Of a stretch of 39,803 bases of DNA, positions 33,642-39,803 are shown piece by piece; the stretch's first letter is position 1, and each line of letters opens with the position of its first letter. The notes below the pieces were generated by a model, which saw nothing but the letters and a program-made list of their open reading frames with translations, did not search any database and had not been told where the DNA came from. The stretch comes from Limosilactobacillus coleohominis (GTDB lineage: Bacteria; Bacillota; Bacilli; Lactobacillales; Lactobacillaceae): the NCBI RefSeq assembly GCF_016901675.1, contig NZ_JACJKU010000006.1, positions 1-39,803 on the forward strand, read 5' to 3'. The position numbers and the translations under genes were made by a program.

Positions 33642-34264
33642 TATGCGAGCACCTCCTCTACTTGAGAAAGAGCTGACTTCGTAATGACGATCTTTTGAGC
33701 ATCAACAACGTTTAAGATGTTTACACCAGATGGAGTAACAACATTAACGTTTGCTAAGTTGCGAGCTGATAATTCAGCATTCTTGTCATCGTCAGTTACA
33801 ACGATCAACACTTTTTCGTTGACCTTTAAGTTATCTAATACACCAGCAAATTCCTTTGTCTTTGGTGCATCAAAGTTAATGGAGTCAACTACAACGAACT
33901 TGTCATCTGCAACCTTTTGAGAAAGAGCAGACTTAATAGCAAGTTGACGAACCTTTCGTGGAAGACGGTAATTGTATGAACGAGGGGTTGGGCCAAATAC
34001 AATACCACCGCCACGGAATTGTGGTGAACGAATTGAACCTTGACGAGCACGACCAGTTCCCTTTTGACGCCATGGCTTCTTACCACCACCGCTAACTGCG
34101 GAACGGTTCTTAACTGCGTGTGTACCTTGGCGAAGTGAAGCACGTTGACGAATAATAGCTTCGTATTCAGCATTTTCGTTAGCTTCAACACCGAAGATTG
34201 CATCGTTTAAATCGATAGTACCGTTTTGGCTACCATCTTGCTTGAATAATGCAACGCTAGTCAT
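33641..34264 (-). CDS. rplD: 50S ribosomal protein L4
   Basis: L4 lines the peptide tunnel; in E. coli it also represses the S10 operon, which is not established for Firmicutes. The 207-aa protein has the tunnel loop [20 protein letters not shown] at about 58-77, the macrolide-relevant segment, with normal sequence. It lies between rplC and rplW. Confidence 0.98.
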   Translation of the reverse strand: MTSVALFKQDGSQNGTIDLNDAIFGVEANENAEYEAIIRQRASLRQGTHAVKNRSAVSGGGKKPWRQKGTGRARQGSIRSPQFRGGGIVFGPTPRSYNYRLPRKVRQLAIKSALSQKVADDKFVVVDSINFDAPKTKEFAGVLDNLKVNEKVLIVVTDDDKNAELSARNLANVNVVTPSGVNILNVVDAQKIVITKSALSQVEEVLA

Positions 34265-34282
34265 AATTTACTTCCTCCTTTC

Positions 34283-34945
34283 TTAATTGTTGTGTTGTTT
34301 GCTAAGGCTCTTCTTAGTGTTAGCCTTAACTGAGTTTTGAATAGTTACATAAGACTTGTTTGCACCTGGAACATTACCCTTAATGAGTAATACGTTGTTT
34401 TCGGTATCAACCTTAACAACTTGTAGGTGTTGCATAGTCCGAGTATTACCACCCATACGGCCAGGGAGTTTCTTACCCTTGAAGACGTGGTTGATGATGG
34501 CACCCAGAGAACCTGGACGACGGTGATAACGAGAACCGTGTGCCATAGGACCACGAGATTGACCATCCTTATGGATGTTACCTTGGTAACCATGACCCTT
34601 GGTGATACCAGTTACATCAACTGTTTCACCTTCAGCGAAAATATCCGCTTTAACTTCGTCTCCAACTTTGATGTCGTCTCCTAATTCAGCGTCGCGGATT
34701 TCACCGATGAAGCGCTTAGGAGCCGTCTTTGCTTTTGCTGCATGACCTTGTTCAGCCTTGTTGCTCAAGATTTCACGCTTGTCATCGAAGCCAAGTTGAA
34801 TAGCATTGTAACCGTCATTTTCAACGGTCTTAACTTGCATAACAACGTTAGGAGTTACATCGATTACAGTAACTGGTACTAATTCACCGTTATCAGTAAA
34901 AACTTGAGTCATGCCGACCTTTTTACCTAAGATTCCTTTGGTCAT
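34283..34945 (-). CDS. rplC: 50S ribosomal protein L3
   Basis: L3 reaches toward the peptidyl-transferase centre and starts 50S assembly. The protein is 220 aa, somewhat longer than the usual 205-210, because of a basic C-terminal tail ([12 protein letters not shown]). [20 protein letters not shown] is the start, and the core loop [20 protein letters not shown] is intact at about 132-151. It lies between rpsJ and rplD. Confidence 0.98.
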   Translation of the reverse strand: MTKGILGKKVGMTQVFTDNGELVPVTVIDVTPNVVMQVKTVENDGYNAIQLGFDDKREILSNKAEQGHAAKAKTAPKRFIGEIRDAELGDDIKVGDEVKADIFAEGETVDVTGITKGHGYQGNIHKDGQSRGPMAHGSRYHRRPGSLGAIINHVFKGKKLPGRMGGNTRTMQHLQVVKVDTENNVLLIKGNVPGANKSYVTIQNSVKANTKKSLSKQHNN

Positions 34946-35002
34946 GAGTACACCTCCAATTTATTTTGATTTTTATAATAGCTTGTTATTTATAAGTTTA
35001 AA

Positions 35003-35311
35003 TTAAAGCTTAATTTCAATGTCAACACCACTTGGCAAGTCGAGCTTCATTAATGAGTCAACTGTCTTTGGCGTAGGATCAACGATGTCAATCAAACGCT
35101 TGTGGGTACGCATTTCGAATTGTTCCCGTGACTTCTTGAACTTGTGTGGTGAACGAAGCACCGTGTACAAAGTCCGTTCAGTTGGTAACGGAATAGGACC
35201 TGAAATTTGAGCACCTGTGCGCTTAGCTGTTTCAACAATCTTATCTGCAGATTGATCTAAGACTTGGTGTTCGTAAGCCTTTAAACGAATACGAATCTTT
35301 TGTTTTGCCAT
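35003..35311 (-). CDS. rpsJ: 30S ribosomal protein S10
   Basis: S10 is a 30S head protein and, as NusE, a transcription antitermination factor. The 102-aa protein reads [20 protein letters not shown] and has the RNA-binding loop [20 protein letters not shown]. It is the first gene of the S10-spc-alpha cluster, behind a clear promoter and a structured leader of about 160 nt. The start ATG follows GAAGGAGG. Confidence 0.98.
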   Translation of the reverse strand: MAKQKIRIRLKAYEHQVLDQSADKIVETAKRTGAQISGPIPLPTERTLYTVLRSPHKFKKSREQFEMRTHKRLIDIVDPTPKTVDSLMKLDLPSGVDIEIKL

Positions 35312-35333
35312 TATGTTCCCTCCTTCGTCAGAT

Positions 35334-35474
35334 TTAAAATTTGACTAGCTCCATGGAAATTACCGCCACATCCTGTGGCAAAGCGGCCGGGTGTGTCGCA
35401 ACCTTCCACTTCAACGCTTGTGATCTTGAATCAATACCCAGGGGCATAGTTATACCCTCTATAAATTCAAGCAC
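35334..35474 (-). promoter_or_regulatory. structured 5' leader of the S10 operon
   Basis: The RNA has an outer 7-bp stem (CTTGAAT with ATTCAAG, 35425-35431 and 35465-35471) enclosing the hairpin GGGTAT-AACT-ATGCCC, and a second strong hairpin GCCACA-GGA-TGTGGC at 35365-35379. The region is more GC-rich than the intergenic sequence around it. A 37-codon frame (MPLGIDSRSQALKWKVATHP...) with GAGGG about 8 nt upstream spans 35334-35447. I see it as a probable autoregulatory leader; a translated upstream ORF is a second possibility. Family unknown to me with certainty. Confidence 0.55.
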
Positions 35475-35480
35475 TTAACC

Positions 35481-35509
35481 ATAATACTAGAGAATTGGCG
35501 GAGTCGCAA
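35481..35509 (-). promoter_or_regulatory. promoter of the S10-spc-alpha cluster
   Basis: Minus-strand TTGCGA (35504-35509), 17-nt spacer, TATTAT (35481-35486). Start expected near 35474. Together with the terminator after fusA this shows the S10 cluster is transcribed separately from the str operon. Confidence 0.8.
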
Positions 35510-35576
35510 GGGTTTATAACAATTAATTTGAATTTTTATGTTAAAAATTGGTTACAGAATTATTTTTTAGCCAAAT

Positions 35577-35603
35577 AAAAAAGCCTGCATCAAATGCAGA
35601 CTT
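35577..35603 (-). terminator. terminator of the str operon after fusA
   Basis: AAGCCTGCAT (35581-35590) pairs with ATGCAGACTT (35594-35603) with one mismatch; on the minus strand it runs into TTTTTT. It lies 20 nt after the fusA stop. The rest of the 311-nt gap to rpsJ holds the S10 promoter and leader. Confidence 0.88.
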
Positions 35604-35622
35604 TTAATCTTATTTTATCAGA

Positions 35623-37710
35623 TTAGTTGTTGCCACCATTTTTAGCAATGATGTCTTCTTGAACTGACTTTGGAACAGCTGAGTAGTGGTCAAATGTCAT
35701 TGTGAATGTACCACGACCTTGAGTAGCTGAACGCAAGGTAGTTGCATAACCAAACATTTCTGATAATGGAACAAAGGCGTGTACTAATTGAGCATTACCA
35801 CGTTCTTCCATTCCATCGATTGAACCACGACGAGCAGTAACATGTCCCATAACATCACCAAGGTTGTCTTCTGGAGTAACAATATCAACCTTCATGATTG
35901 GTTCAAGGATAACTGGGTCAGCCTTCTTAGCAGCGTTCTTAAGTGCTAATGATGCAGCAACCTTAAATGCAGCTTCAGAAGAGTCGACTTCGTGGTAACT
36001 ACCATCGTACAGCTTAGCATGCATGTCAACTAATGGATATCCGGCAAGAACACCGTTTTCCATAGCTTCCTTCAAACCTTGTTCAACGGCTGGAATGTAT
36101 TCACGAGGAACAACCCCACCGACAATGGCATCTTCAAATTCGAAGCCTTTACCTTCGTCAAGTGGTGTAAATTCAATCCAAACATCACCATATTGACCTT
36201 TACCACCAGATTGACGTACGAACTTACCTTGTGCACTTGCTTGTTTAGTAAATGCTTCACGGTAGGAAACTTGTGGCTTACCAACAGTAACTTCAGCATG
36301 GAATTCACGACGAAGACGTTCAACAATGATGTCCAAGTGAAGTTCACCCATTCCGGCAATCAGAGTTTCACCAGTTTCAGGGTTAGTTTCAGTCTTGAAG
36401 GTTGGGTCTTCTTCAGCAAGCTTTTGCAGACCCTTGTCCATCTTGTCTTGGTCAGCCTTGGACTTAGGTTCAACAGAAACTTGAATAACTGGTTCTGGGA
36501 AGTCCATGGATTCAAGTTGTAATGGGTGATCAGGATCAGTTAAGGAATCACCAGTTGTAGTGTTCTTTAAACCAATAGCCGCTGCAATATCACCAGAGAA
36601 TACTTCTGGAATTTCGTGTTGTTGGTTAGAGTGCATTTGAAGCAAACGACCAATCCGTTCACGCTTGTCCTTAGTTGCGTTTAAAACATAAGAACCAGAT
36701 TGAAGTGAACCAGTGTAGACACGTAAGAATGTTAAACGACCAACGAATGGGTCAGTAGCAATCTTAAATGCCAAGGCAGCGAATGGCTTGTCATCACCAG
36801 CAGTTAATTCAACTTCGTTACCATCTGCATCATGAGCAACAAATGGCTTAACATCAAGTGGAGATGGTAAGTAGTCAATAACTGCATCTAGCATCATTTG
36901 GATACCCTTATCCTTATATGCTGAACCAGCTAATACTGGGAATAATTCTTCTGCTAATGTAGCCTTACGAATAGCTGCTTTAATCTCATCAACGGAAATT
37001 TCAGCACCATCAAGGTACTTTTCCATGATGTTGTCGTCAACATCAGCTAATGTTTCAAGCATTTGATCATGACGCTTTTCAGCTTCATCCTTCATGTCAG
37101 CTGGAATGTCAACAGTATCCCAGTTAGTACCTAACTTATCTTCATCATAAACGTAGGCAACCATCTTAACTAGGTCAACAACACCAGCAAAGTCATCTTC
37201 AGCACCAATTGGCATTTGGATAGGCAATGGGGTTACATTCAAACGATCCTTGATAGTTTGAACTGAGTAATCAAAGTTGGCACCCATTTTATCCATCTTG
37301 TTTGCGAAAACGATCCGTGGAACATCGAAATCGTCAGCTTGACGCCAAACAGTTTCAGTTTGTGGTTCAACACCGGCTTGGGCATCGAGCACCGTTACCG
37401 CACCATCAAGAACACGAAGTGCACGTTCAACTTCGACAGTAAAGTCAACGTGTCCTGGGGTATCGATGATGTTGATTCGGTGATCTTTCCATACCGCAGT
37501 AGTAGCGGCGGAAGTGATAGTGATACCACGTTCCTTTTCTTCATCCATCCAGTCCATTTGAGAAGCACCATCATGTGTTTCACCAATTTTGTGAATTTTA
37601 CCAGTGTAGTAAAGGATCCGTTCAGTAGCAGTGGTTTTACCGGCATCAATGTGGGCCATGATACCAATGTTACGGGTCTTGGCAAGTGGATATTCACGTT
37701 TGTTAGCCAT
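35623..37710 (-). CDS. fusA: elongation factor G
   Basis: EF-G is the GTPase that drives translocation and, with RRF, ribosome recycling. The 695-aa protein has five domains. GTPase motifs: AHIDAGKT (19-26), switch [21 protein letters not shown] and NKMD. Domain III-IV text includes [12 protein letters not shown] and the domain IV tip region around QVSYREAFT. The fusidic-acid region looks like wild type. It follows rpsG in the str operon; tuf, which follows fusA in many bacteria, is not here. A terminator-like hairpin lies between rpsG and fusA and may lower its transcription or make a separate start useful. Confidence 0.99.
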   Translation of the reverse strand: MANKREYPLAKTRNIGIMAHIDAGKTTATERILYYTGKIHKIGETHDGASQMDWMDEEKERGITITSAATTAVWKDHRINIIDTPGHVDFTVEVERALRVLDGAVTVLDAQAGVEPQTETVWRQADDFDVPRIVFANKMDKMGANFDYSVQTIKDRLNVTPLPIQMPIGAEDDFAGVVDLVKMVAYVYDEDKLGTNWDTVDIPADMKDEAEKRHDQMLETLADVDDNIMEKYLDGAEISVDEIKAAIRKATLAEELFPVLAGSAYKDKGIQMMLDAVIDYLPSPLDVKPFVAHDADGNEVELTAGDDKPFAALAFKIATDPFVGRLTFLRVYTGSLQSGSYVLNATKDKRERIGRLLQMHSNQQHEIPEVFSGDIAAAIGLKNTTTGDSLTDPDHPLQLESMDFPEPVIQVSVEPKSKADQDKMDKGLQKLAEEDPTFKTETNPETGETLIAGMGELHLDIIVERLRREFHAEVTVGKPQVSYREAFTKQASAQGKFVRQSGGKGQYGDVWIEFTPLDEGKGFEFEDAIVGGVVPREYIPAVEQGLKEAMENGVLAGYPLVDMHAKLYDGSYHEVDSSEAAFKVAASLALKNAAKKADPVILEPIMKVDIVTPEDNLGDVMGHVTARRGSIDGMEERGNAQLVHAFVPLSEMFGYATTLRSATQGRGTFTMTFDHYSAVPKSVQEDIIAKNGGNN

Positions 37711-37742
37711 CTTTTTATTTATCTCCCTTCAAATCTTTCTTT

Positions 37743-37779
37743 AAAAAAAGGGTGACGTGATGTATTAGTTGCGTCGCCC
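37743..37779 (-). promoter_or_regulatory. terminator-like hairpin between rpsG and fusA
   Basis: In the RNA, GGGCGACG pairs with CGTCACCC with one mismatch and a 14-nt loop, followed by TTTTTTT. It looks like an intra-operon attenuator. No clear promoter for fusA is visible after it, so fusA depends on read-through. Confidence 0.65.
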
Positions 37780-37814
37780 TTATCGAAACTAGCTAGGCAA
37801 CCAGTTTCAGTTTA

Positions 37815-38285
37815 TTACCAACGATAGTGAGCAAATGCCCGGTTAGCTTCGGCCATCCGCAATGTATCTTCCTTCTTCTTGATGGAAGCACCAGTGTTGT
37901 TAGAAGCATCAATAATTTCTGCAGCCAAACGTTCAACCATTGTGTGTTCACCACGAAGACGTGCGTATTGAGTTAACCAACGAAGTGCTAAAGTCCGTTG
38001 ACGATCTGGACGAACTTCGATTGGAACTTGGTAGTTAGAACCACCAATACGACGAGCCTTAACTTCAAGTGCAGGTTGAACATTTTCAATTGCTTGTTCA
38101 AACACTTCTACTGGATCGTTACCAGTTTGGTCCTTAATTGAGTTAAATGCTTGATATAAGATCTTTGAAGCAGTTCCCCGCTTACCATCTAACATCAAGT
38201 GGTTAATCATGCTTGTTACCAGCTTTGAGTTGTAAATTGGATCTGGTAATACTTCTGGTTTTACAATATGTCCTTTACGAGGCAT
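37815..38285 (-). CDS. rpsG: 30S ribosomal protein S7
   Basis: S7 nucleates assembly of the 30S head and touches E-site tRNA; in E. coli it regulates the str operon. The 156-aa protein starts [20 protein letters not shown] and ends [11 protein letters not shown], the family form. [20 protein letters not shown] is conserved. It lies 23 nt after rpsL. Confidence 0.98.
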   Translation of the reverse strand: MPRKGHIVKPEVLPDPIYNSKLVTSMINHLMLDGKRGTASKILYQAFNSIKDQTGNDPVEVFEQAIENVQPALEVKARRIGGSNYQVPIEVRPDRQRTLALRWLTQYARLRGEHTMVERLAAEIIDASNNTGASIKKKEDTLRMAEANRAFAHYRW

Positions 38286-38308
38286 TTCTTATTTCCTCCC
38301 TCTGTTGA

Positions 38309-38722
38309 TTAGTCCTTAGGCTTTTTAGTACCGTACTTAGAACGGCTTTGACGACGTCCTTCAACACCGGCAGTATCAAGCGTACCACGGATAACATGGT
38401 AACGAACCCCAGGCAAGTCCTTAACACGGCCACCACGAATAAGAACAACTGAGTGTTCTTGAAGGTTATGACCAATACCAGGAATGTAAGCAGTAACTTC
38501 GATTAAGTTAGAAAGACGTACACGGGCATACTTACGTAAAGCTGAGTTAGGCTTCTTAGGTGTCATAGTACCAACACGGGTTGCAACCCCACGCTTTTGT
38601 GGAGATGGAGTCTTAACTTCTTCCTTCTTAAAACTGTTGTAAACAAAGCCAAGGGCAGGTGATTTTGACTTGTCCTTATGACTCTTACGGCCCTTACGAA
38701 CCAGTTGATTAATTGTAGGCAT
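38309..38722 (-). CDS. rpsL: 30S ribosomal protein S12
   Basis: S12 monitors codon-anticodon pairing in the A site. The 137-aa protein has the two loops where streptomycin-resistance mutations occur, [11 protein letters not shown] (55-64) and [13 protein letters not shown] (97-109). Both lysines have wild-type identity, so no ribosomal streptomycin resistance is indicated. The aspartate after Lys101 is the residue methylthiolated in some bacteria. It opens the str operon behind a consensus-like promoter and a structured leader. Confidence 0.98.
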   Translation of the reverse strand: MPTINQLVRKGRKSHKDKSKSPALGFVYNSFKKEEVKTPSPQKRGVATRVGTMTPKKPNSALRKYARVRLSNLIEVTAYIPGIGHNLQEHSVVLIRGGRVKDLPGVRYHVIRGTLDTAGVEGRRQSRSKYGTKKPKD

Positions 38723-38864
38723 AATTAATCCCCTTTCTTAAATTTAAGTCCACACATCCAGGTGGTTCTTTTTGAAGTATAAAAAAATGGATGTTATTTA
38801 ATTTGTGCTATCGCGGACGTCAGTCTGTCCGTCGACAGACACACTCGCTGCTAATGAAAGCACC
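38723..38864 (-). promoter_or_regulatory. structured 5' leader of the str operon
   Basis: The predicted RNA begins at the foot of a hairpin: GTGCT pairs with AGCAC (38805-38809 and 38859-38863), enclosing the perfect stem GTCTGTC-GACG-GACAGAC (38823-38840). A second element pairs CATCCA with TGGATG (38755-38760 and 38788-38793) and holds TTTTTTT and AAAAAG inside. The 142-nt leader is much longer than needed for initiation, so autoregulation by S7 or S12 or attenuation is possible. Confidence 0.5.
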
Positions 38865-38870
38865 TTGAAT

Positions 38871-38899
38871 AATTTAACATGACGTGGATCCAATGTCAA
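38871..38899 (-). promoter_or_regulatory. promoter of the str operon
   Basis: Minus-strand TTGACA (38894-38899), 17-nt spacer, TAAATT (38871-38876), preceded by TG at the extended -10 position. Start near 38864. Confidence 0.85.
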
Positions 38900-38911
38900 A
38901 TGCTTCTTTAA

Positions 38912-38917
38912 ACGAAT
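38912..38917 (+). promoter_or_regulatory. possible competence box before the prepilin peptidase gene
   Basis: AACGAATC contains ACGAAT, the core of the TACGAATA box read by the competence sigma factor ComX in streptococci. It lies 55 nt before the start of the comC-like gene and close to the divergent str promoter. A six-base match is weak evidence. Confidence 0.2.
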
Positions 38918-38972
38918 CTCTTTTTTCTTAATTTTTTTGTCATTTGCCGTCTATAGATAGTGAGGTGATTTT

Positions 38973-39656
38973 TTGAAATTTCTACTCTTTATTTGGGGTG
39001 CATGTTGGTCCTCTTTTATTACAACAATGAGTTGGCGATACTTAACGCAATGTCATCCCAATTATTCGTCCTCACGTTCAATTTGTGACTATTGTGAACA
39101 AAAAATTAAGATTCTCTTATTAGTGCCTATTCTAGGTTTCTTAATTCAAGGTGGTAATTGTAAAATCTGTCACAACAAAATCAATCCCATATGGACAATT
39201 TTTGAGTTTATCAACGGGTTAATCTGGATGTTAATTCCCTTATGTAACCTCACAGATTATTTATTGTTCTTAGTTATTGATTGTTGCTTACTGGCTCTCT
39301 GTGTACAAGACTGGTTTGACCAGAGAGTTAGCTGTCTACTATTTGTCGGCTTAGTTCCTTTGCATTGGTTAGCGATCGTCCCTTCTTTTAACATGATTAC
39401 TTTTATATGGGTAATTATTTTATGCCTTGGTTATTTTGTTGATTCAATTGGCAATGGCGATATCGATTTTATAGTCATTACAACCTTATTAATTGGTCCG
39501 ACTATCTGTATGCGCGCCGTTGCTATCGCCTGTTTACTTGGGTTAGTGTATGCCTACTTATTGAAACAACGCACCCTCCCTTTTATCCCATTTCTATCAT
39601 GGGGGTTGGCTATCAGCCTAATTTTGCAGGAACACAGTTCTTTTATCTGGTTTTAA
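38973..39656 (+). CDS. comC: prepilin peptidase, A24 family (ComC-like)
   Basis: This membrane aspartyl protease cleaves and N-methylates type IV prepilin-like proteins, such as the ComG pseudopilins used for DNA uptake. The 227-aa protein has several hydrophobic helices and the cytoplasmic zinc-binding cysteines CDYC and CKIC (38, 41, 63, 66). The two catalytic aspartates are in VQDWFDQRVS (113 or 116) and in GNGDID (163). The start is TTG, 5 nt after GAGGTG; no ATG fits better. It is divergent from the str operon and followed by its own terminator. In Lactobacillaceae such genes are often present although natural transformation is rarely shown. Confidence 0.9.
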   Translation: MKFLLFIWGACWSSFITTMSWRYLTQCHPNYSSSRSICDYCEQKIKILLLVPILGFLIQGGNCKICHNKINPIWTIFEFINGLIWMLIPLCNLTDYLLFLVIDCCLLALCVQDWFDQRVSCLLFVGLVPLHWLAIVPSFNMITFIWVIILCLGYFVDSIGNGDIDFIVITTLLIGPTICMRAVAIACLLGLVYAYLLKQRTLPFIPFLSWGLAISLILQEHSSFIWF

Positions 39657-39709
39657 AATAGATTAATTAAAAAAAGACCTAACGCTCGGTTAAACGGTTC
39701 TACACTATT

Positions 39710-39742
39710 CGGTACTGATGAGTTTTCATCAGTGCCGTTTTT
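39710..39742 (+). terminator. terminator of the prepilin peptidase gene
   Basis: CGGTACTGATGA (39710-39721) pairs with TCATCAGTGCCG (39726-39737) with one wobble and a GTTT loop, followed by TTTTT. It lies 54 nt after the stop codon. Confidence 0.9.
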
Positions 39743-39757
39743 GTATATGATGACAAT

Positions 39758-39802
39758 AAAAAAGGACAATTACCCCAAAAAATACACACACGGTAATTGC
39801 CC
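39758..39802 (-). terminator. terminator of a minus-strand gene to the right of the window
   Basis: GGACAATTACC (39764-39774) pairs with GGTAATTGCCC (39792-39802) with one mismatch. On the minus strand it runs into TTTTTTATTG. It implies a leftward gene just outside the window. Confidence 0.75.
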
Positions 39803-39803
39803 T

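Noticed and set aside
35312-35622. tuf gene after fusA
   Set aside because: The gap contains only a terminator, a promoter and the S10 leader; tuf must be elsewhere, as is common in lactobacilli.
36079-36522. Plus-strand open frame of 147 codons opposite fusA
   Set aside because: It is an antisense shadow produced by fusA codon usage, with runs of Phe, Thr and Asn typical of such artefacts and no binding site.

Overview
The window looks like a chromosomal segment of a low-to-mid GC Gram-positive bacterium of the family Lactobacillaceae. The grounds are the strong AGGAGG-type ribosome binding sites, the gatCAB amidotransferase, a CamS-family lipoprotein beside ligA and pcrA, an EcfA1-EcfA2-EcfT energy-coupling module between rplQ and truA, a type Z (zinc) S14, and no map gene between adk and infA. 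A Limosilactobacillus-like species is plausible, but the genus cannot be fixed from the sequence alone.

Layout. Nearly everything is on the minus strand, so transcription runs from right to left. In that order the window holds: the str operon (rpsL, rpsG, fusA); the S10-spc-alpha super-operon (rpsJ to rplQ, including secY, adk, infA and rpoA); ecfA1-ecfA2-ecfT-truA; rplM-rpsI; a monocistronic short-chain dehydrogenase that looks like an acetoin/butanediol dehydrogenase; a glucosaminidase-xpt-PurK-like operon; pcrA-ligA-camS; gatC-gatA-gatB-dgkB; the 23S rRNA uridine methyltransferase gene; and a GNAT acetyltransferase. At the right edge a prepilin peptidase (comC-like) diverges on the plus strand from the str promoter.

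The left 1.5 kb is the only accessory-looking part. It has one unrecognised 136-aa gene, remnants of a SAM methyltransferase, and a compact locus at about 940-1276 laid out like a type I toxin-antitoxin pair. That locus has a plus-strand mRNA encoding a 33-codon hydrophobic peptide and a predicted minus-strand RNA of about 90 nt, which starts at a TTGAAA-17-TATCAT promoter and ends in a hairpin overlapping the peptide's stop codon. I consider this the best candidate for something undescribed.

Functionally the window is mostly translation machinery: ribosomal proteins, IF-1, EF-G, Gln-tRNA amidation, rRNA/tRNA modification. Added to this are RNA polymerase alpha, the Sec translocon, adenylate kinase, DNA repair (PcrA, LigA), vitamin uptake energisers, membrane lipid turnover (DgkB) and purine salvage. 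Regulatory sites that can be read directly include good promoters for rplM, the dehydrogenase, the S10 operon, the str operon and infA; an L13-type leader hairpin; structured S10 and str leaders; a near-consensus Rex site; and many intrinsic terminators. Several genes start with GTG or TTG, and ten starts were set on the ribosome binding site, the family length, or both (rpmJ, infA, rplM, rplR, rpsH, rplE, rplX, rpmC, ecfA1 and the dehydrogenase). No tRNA, rRNA, CRISPR array or intact insertion sequence was seen.
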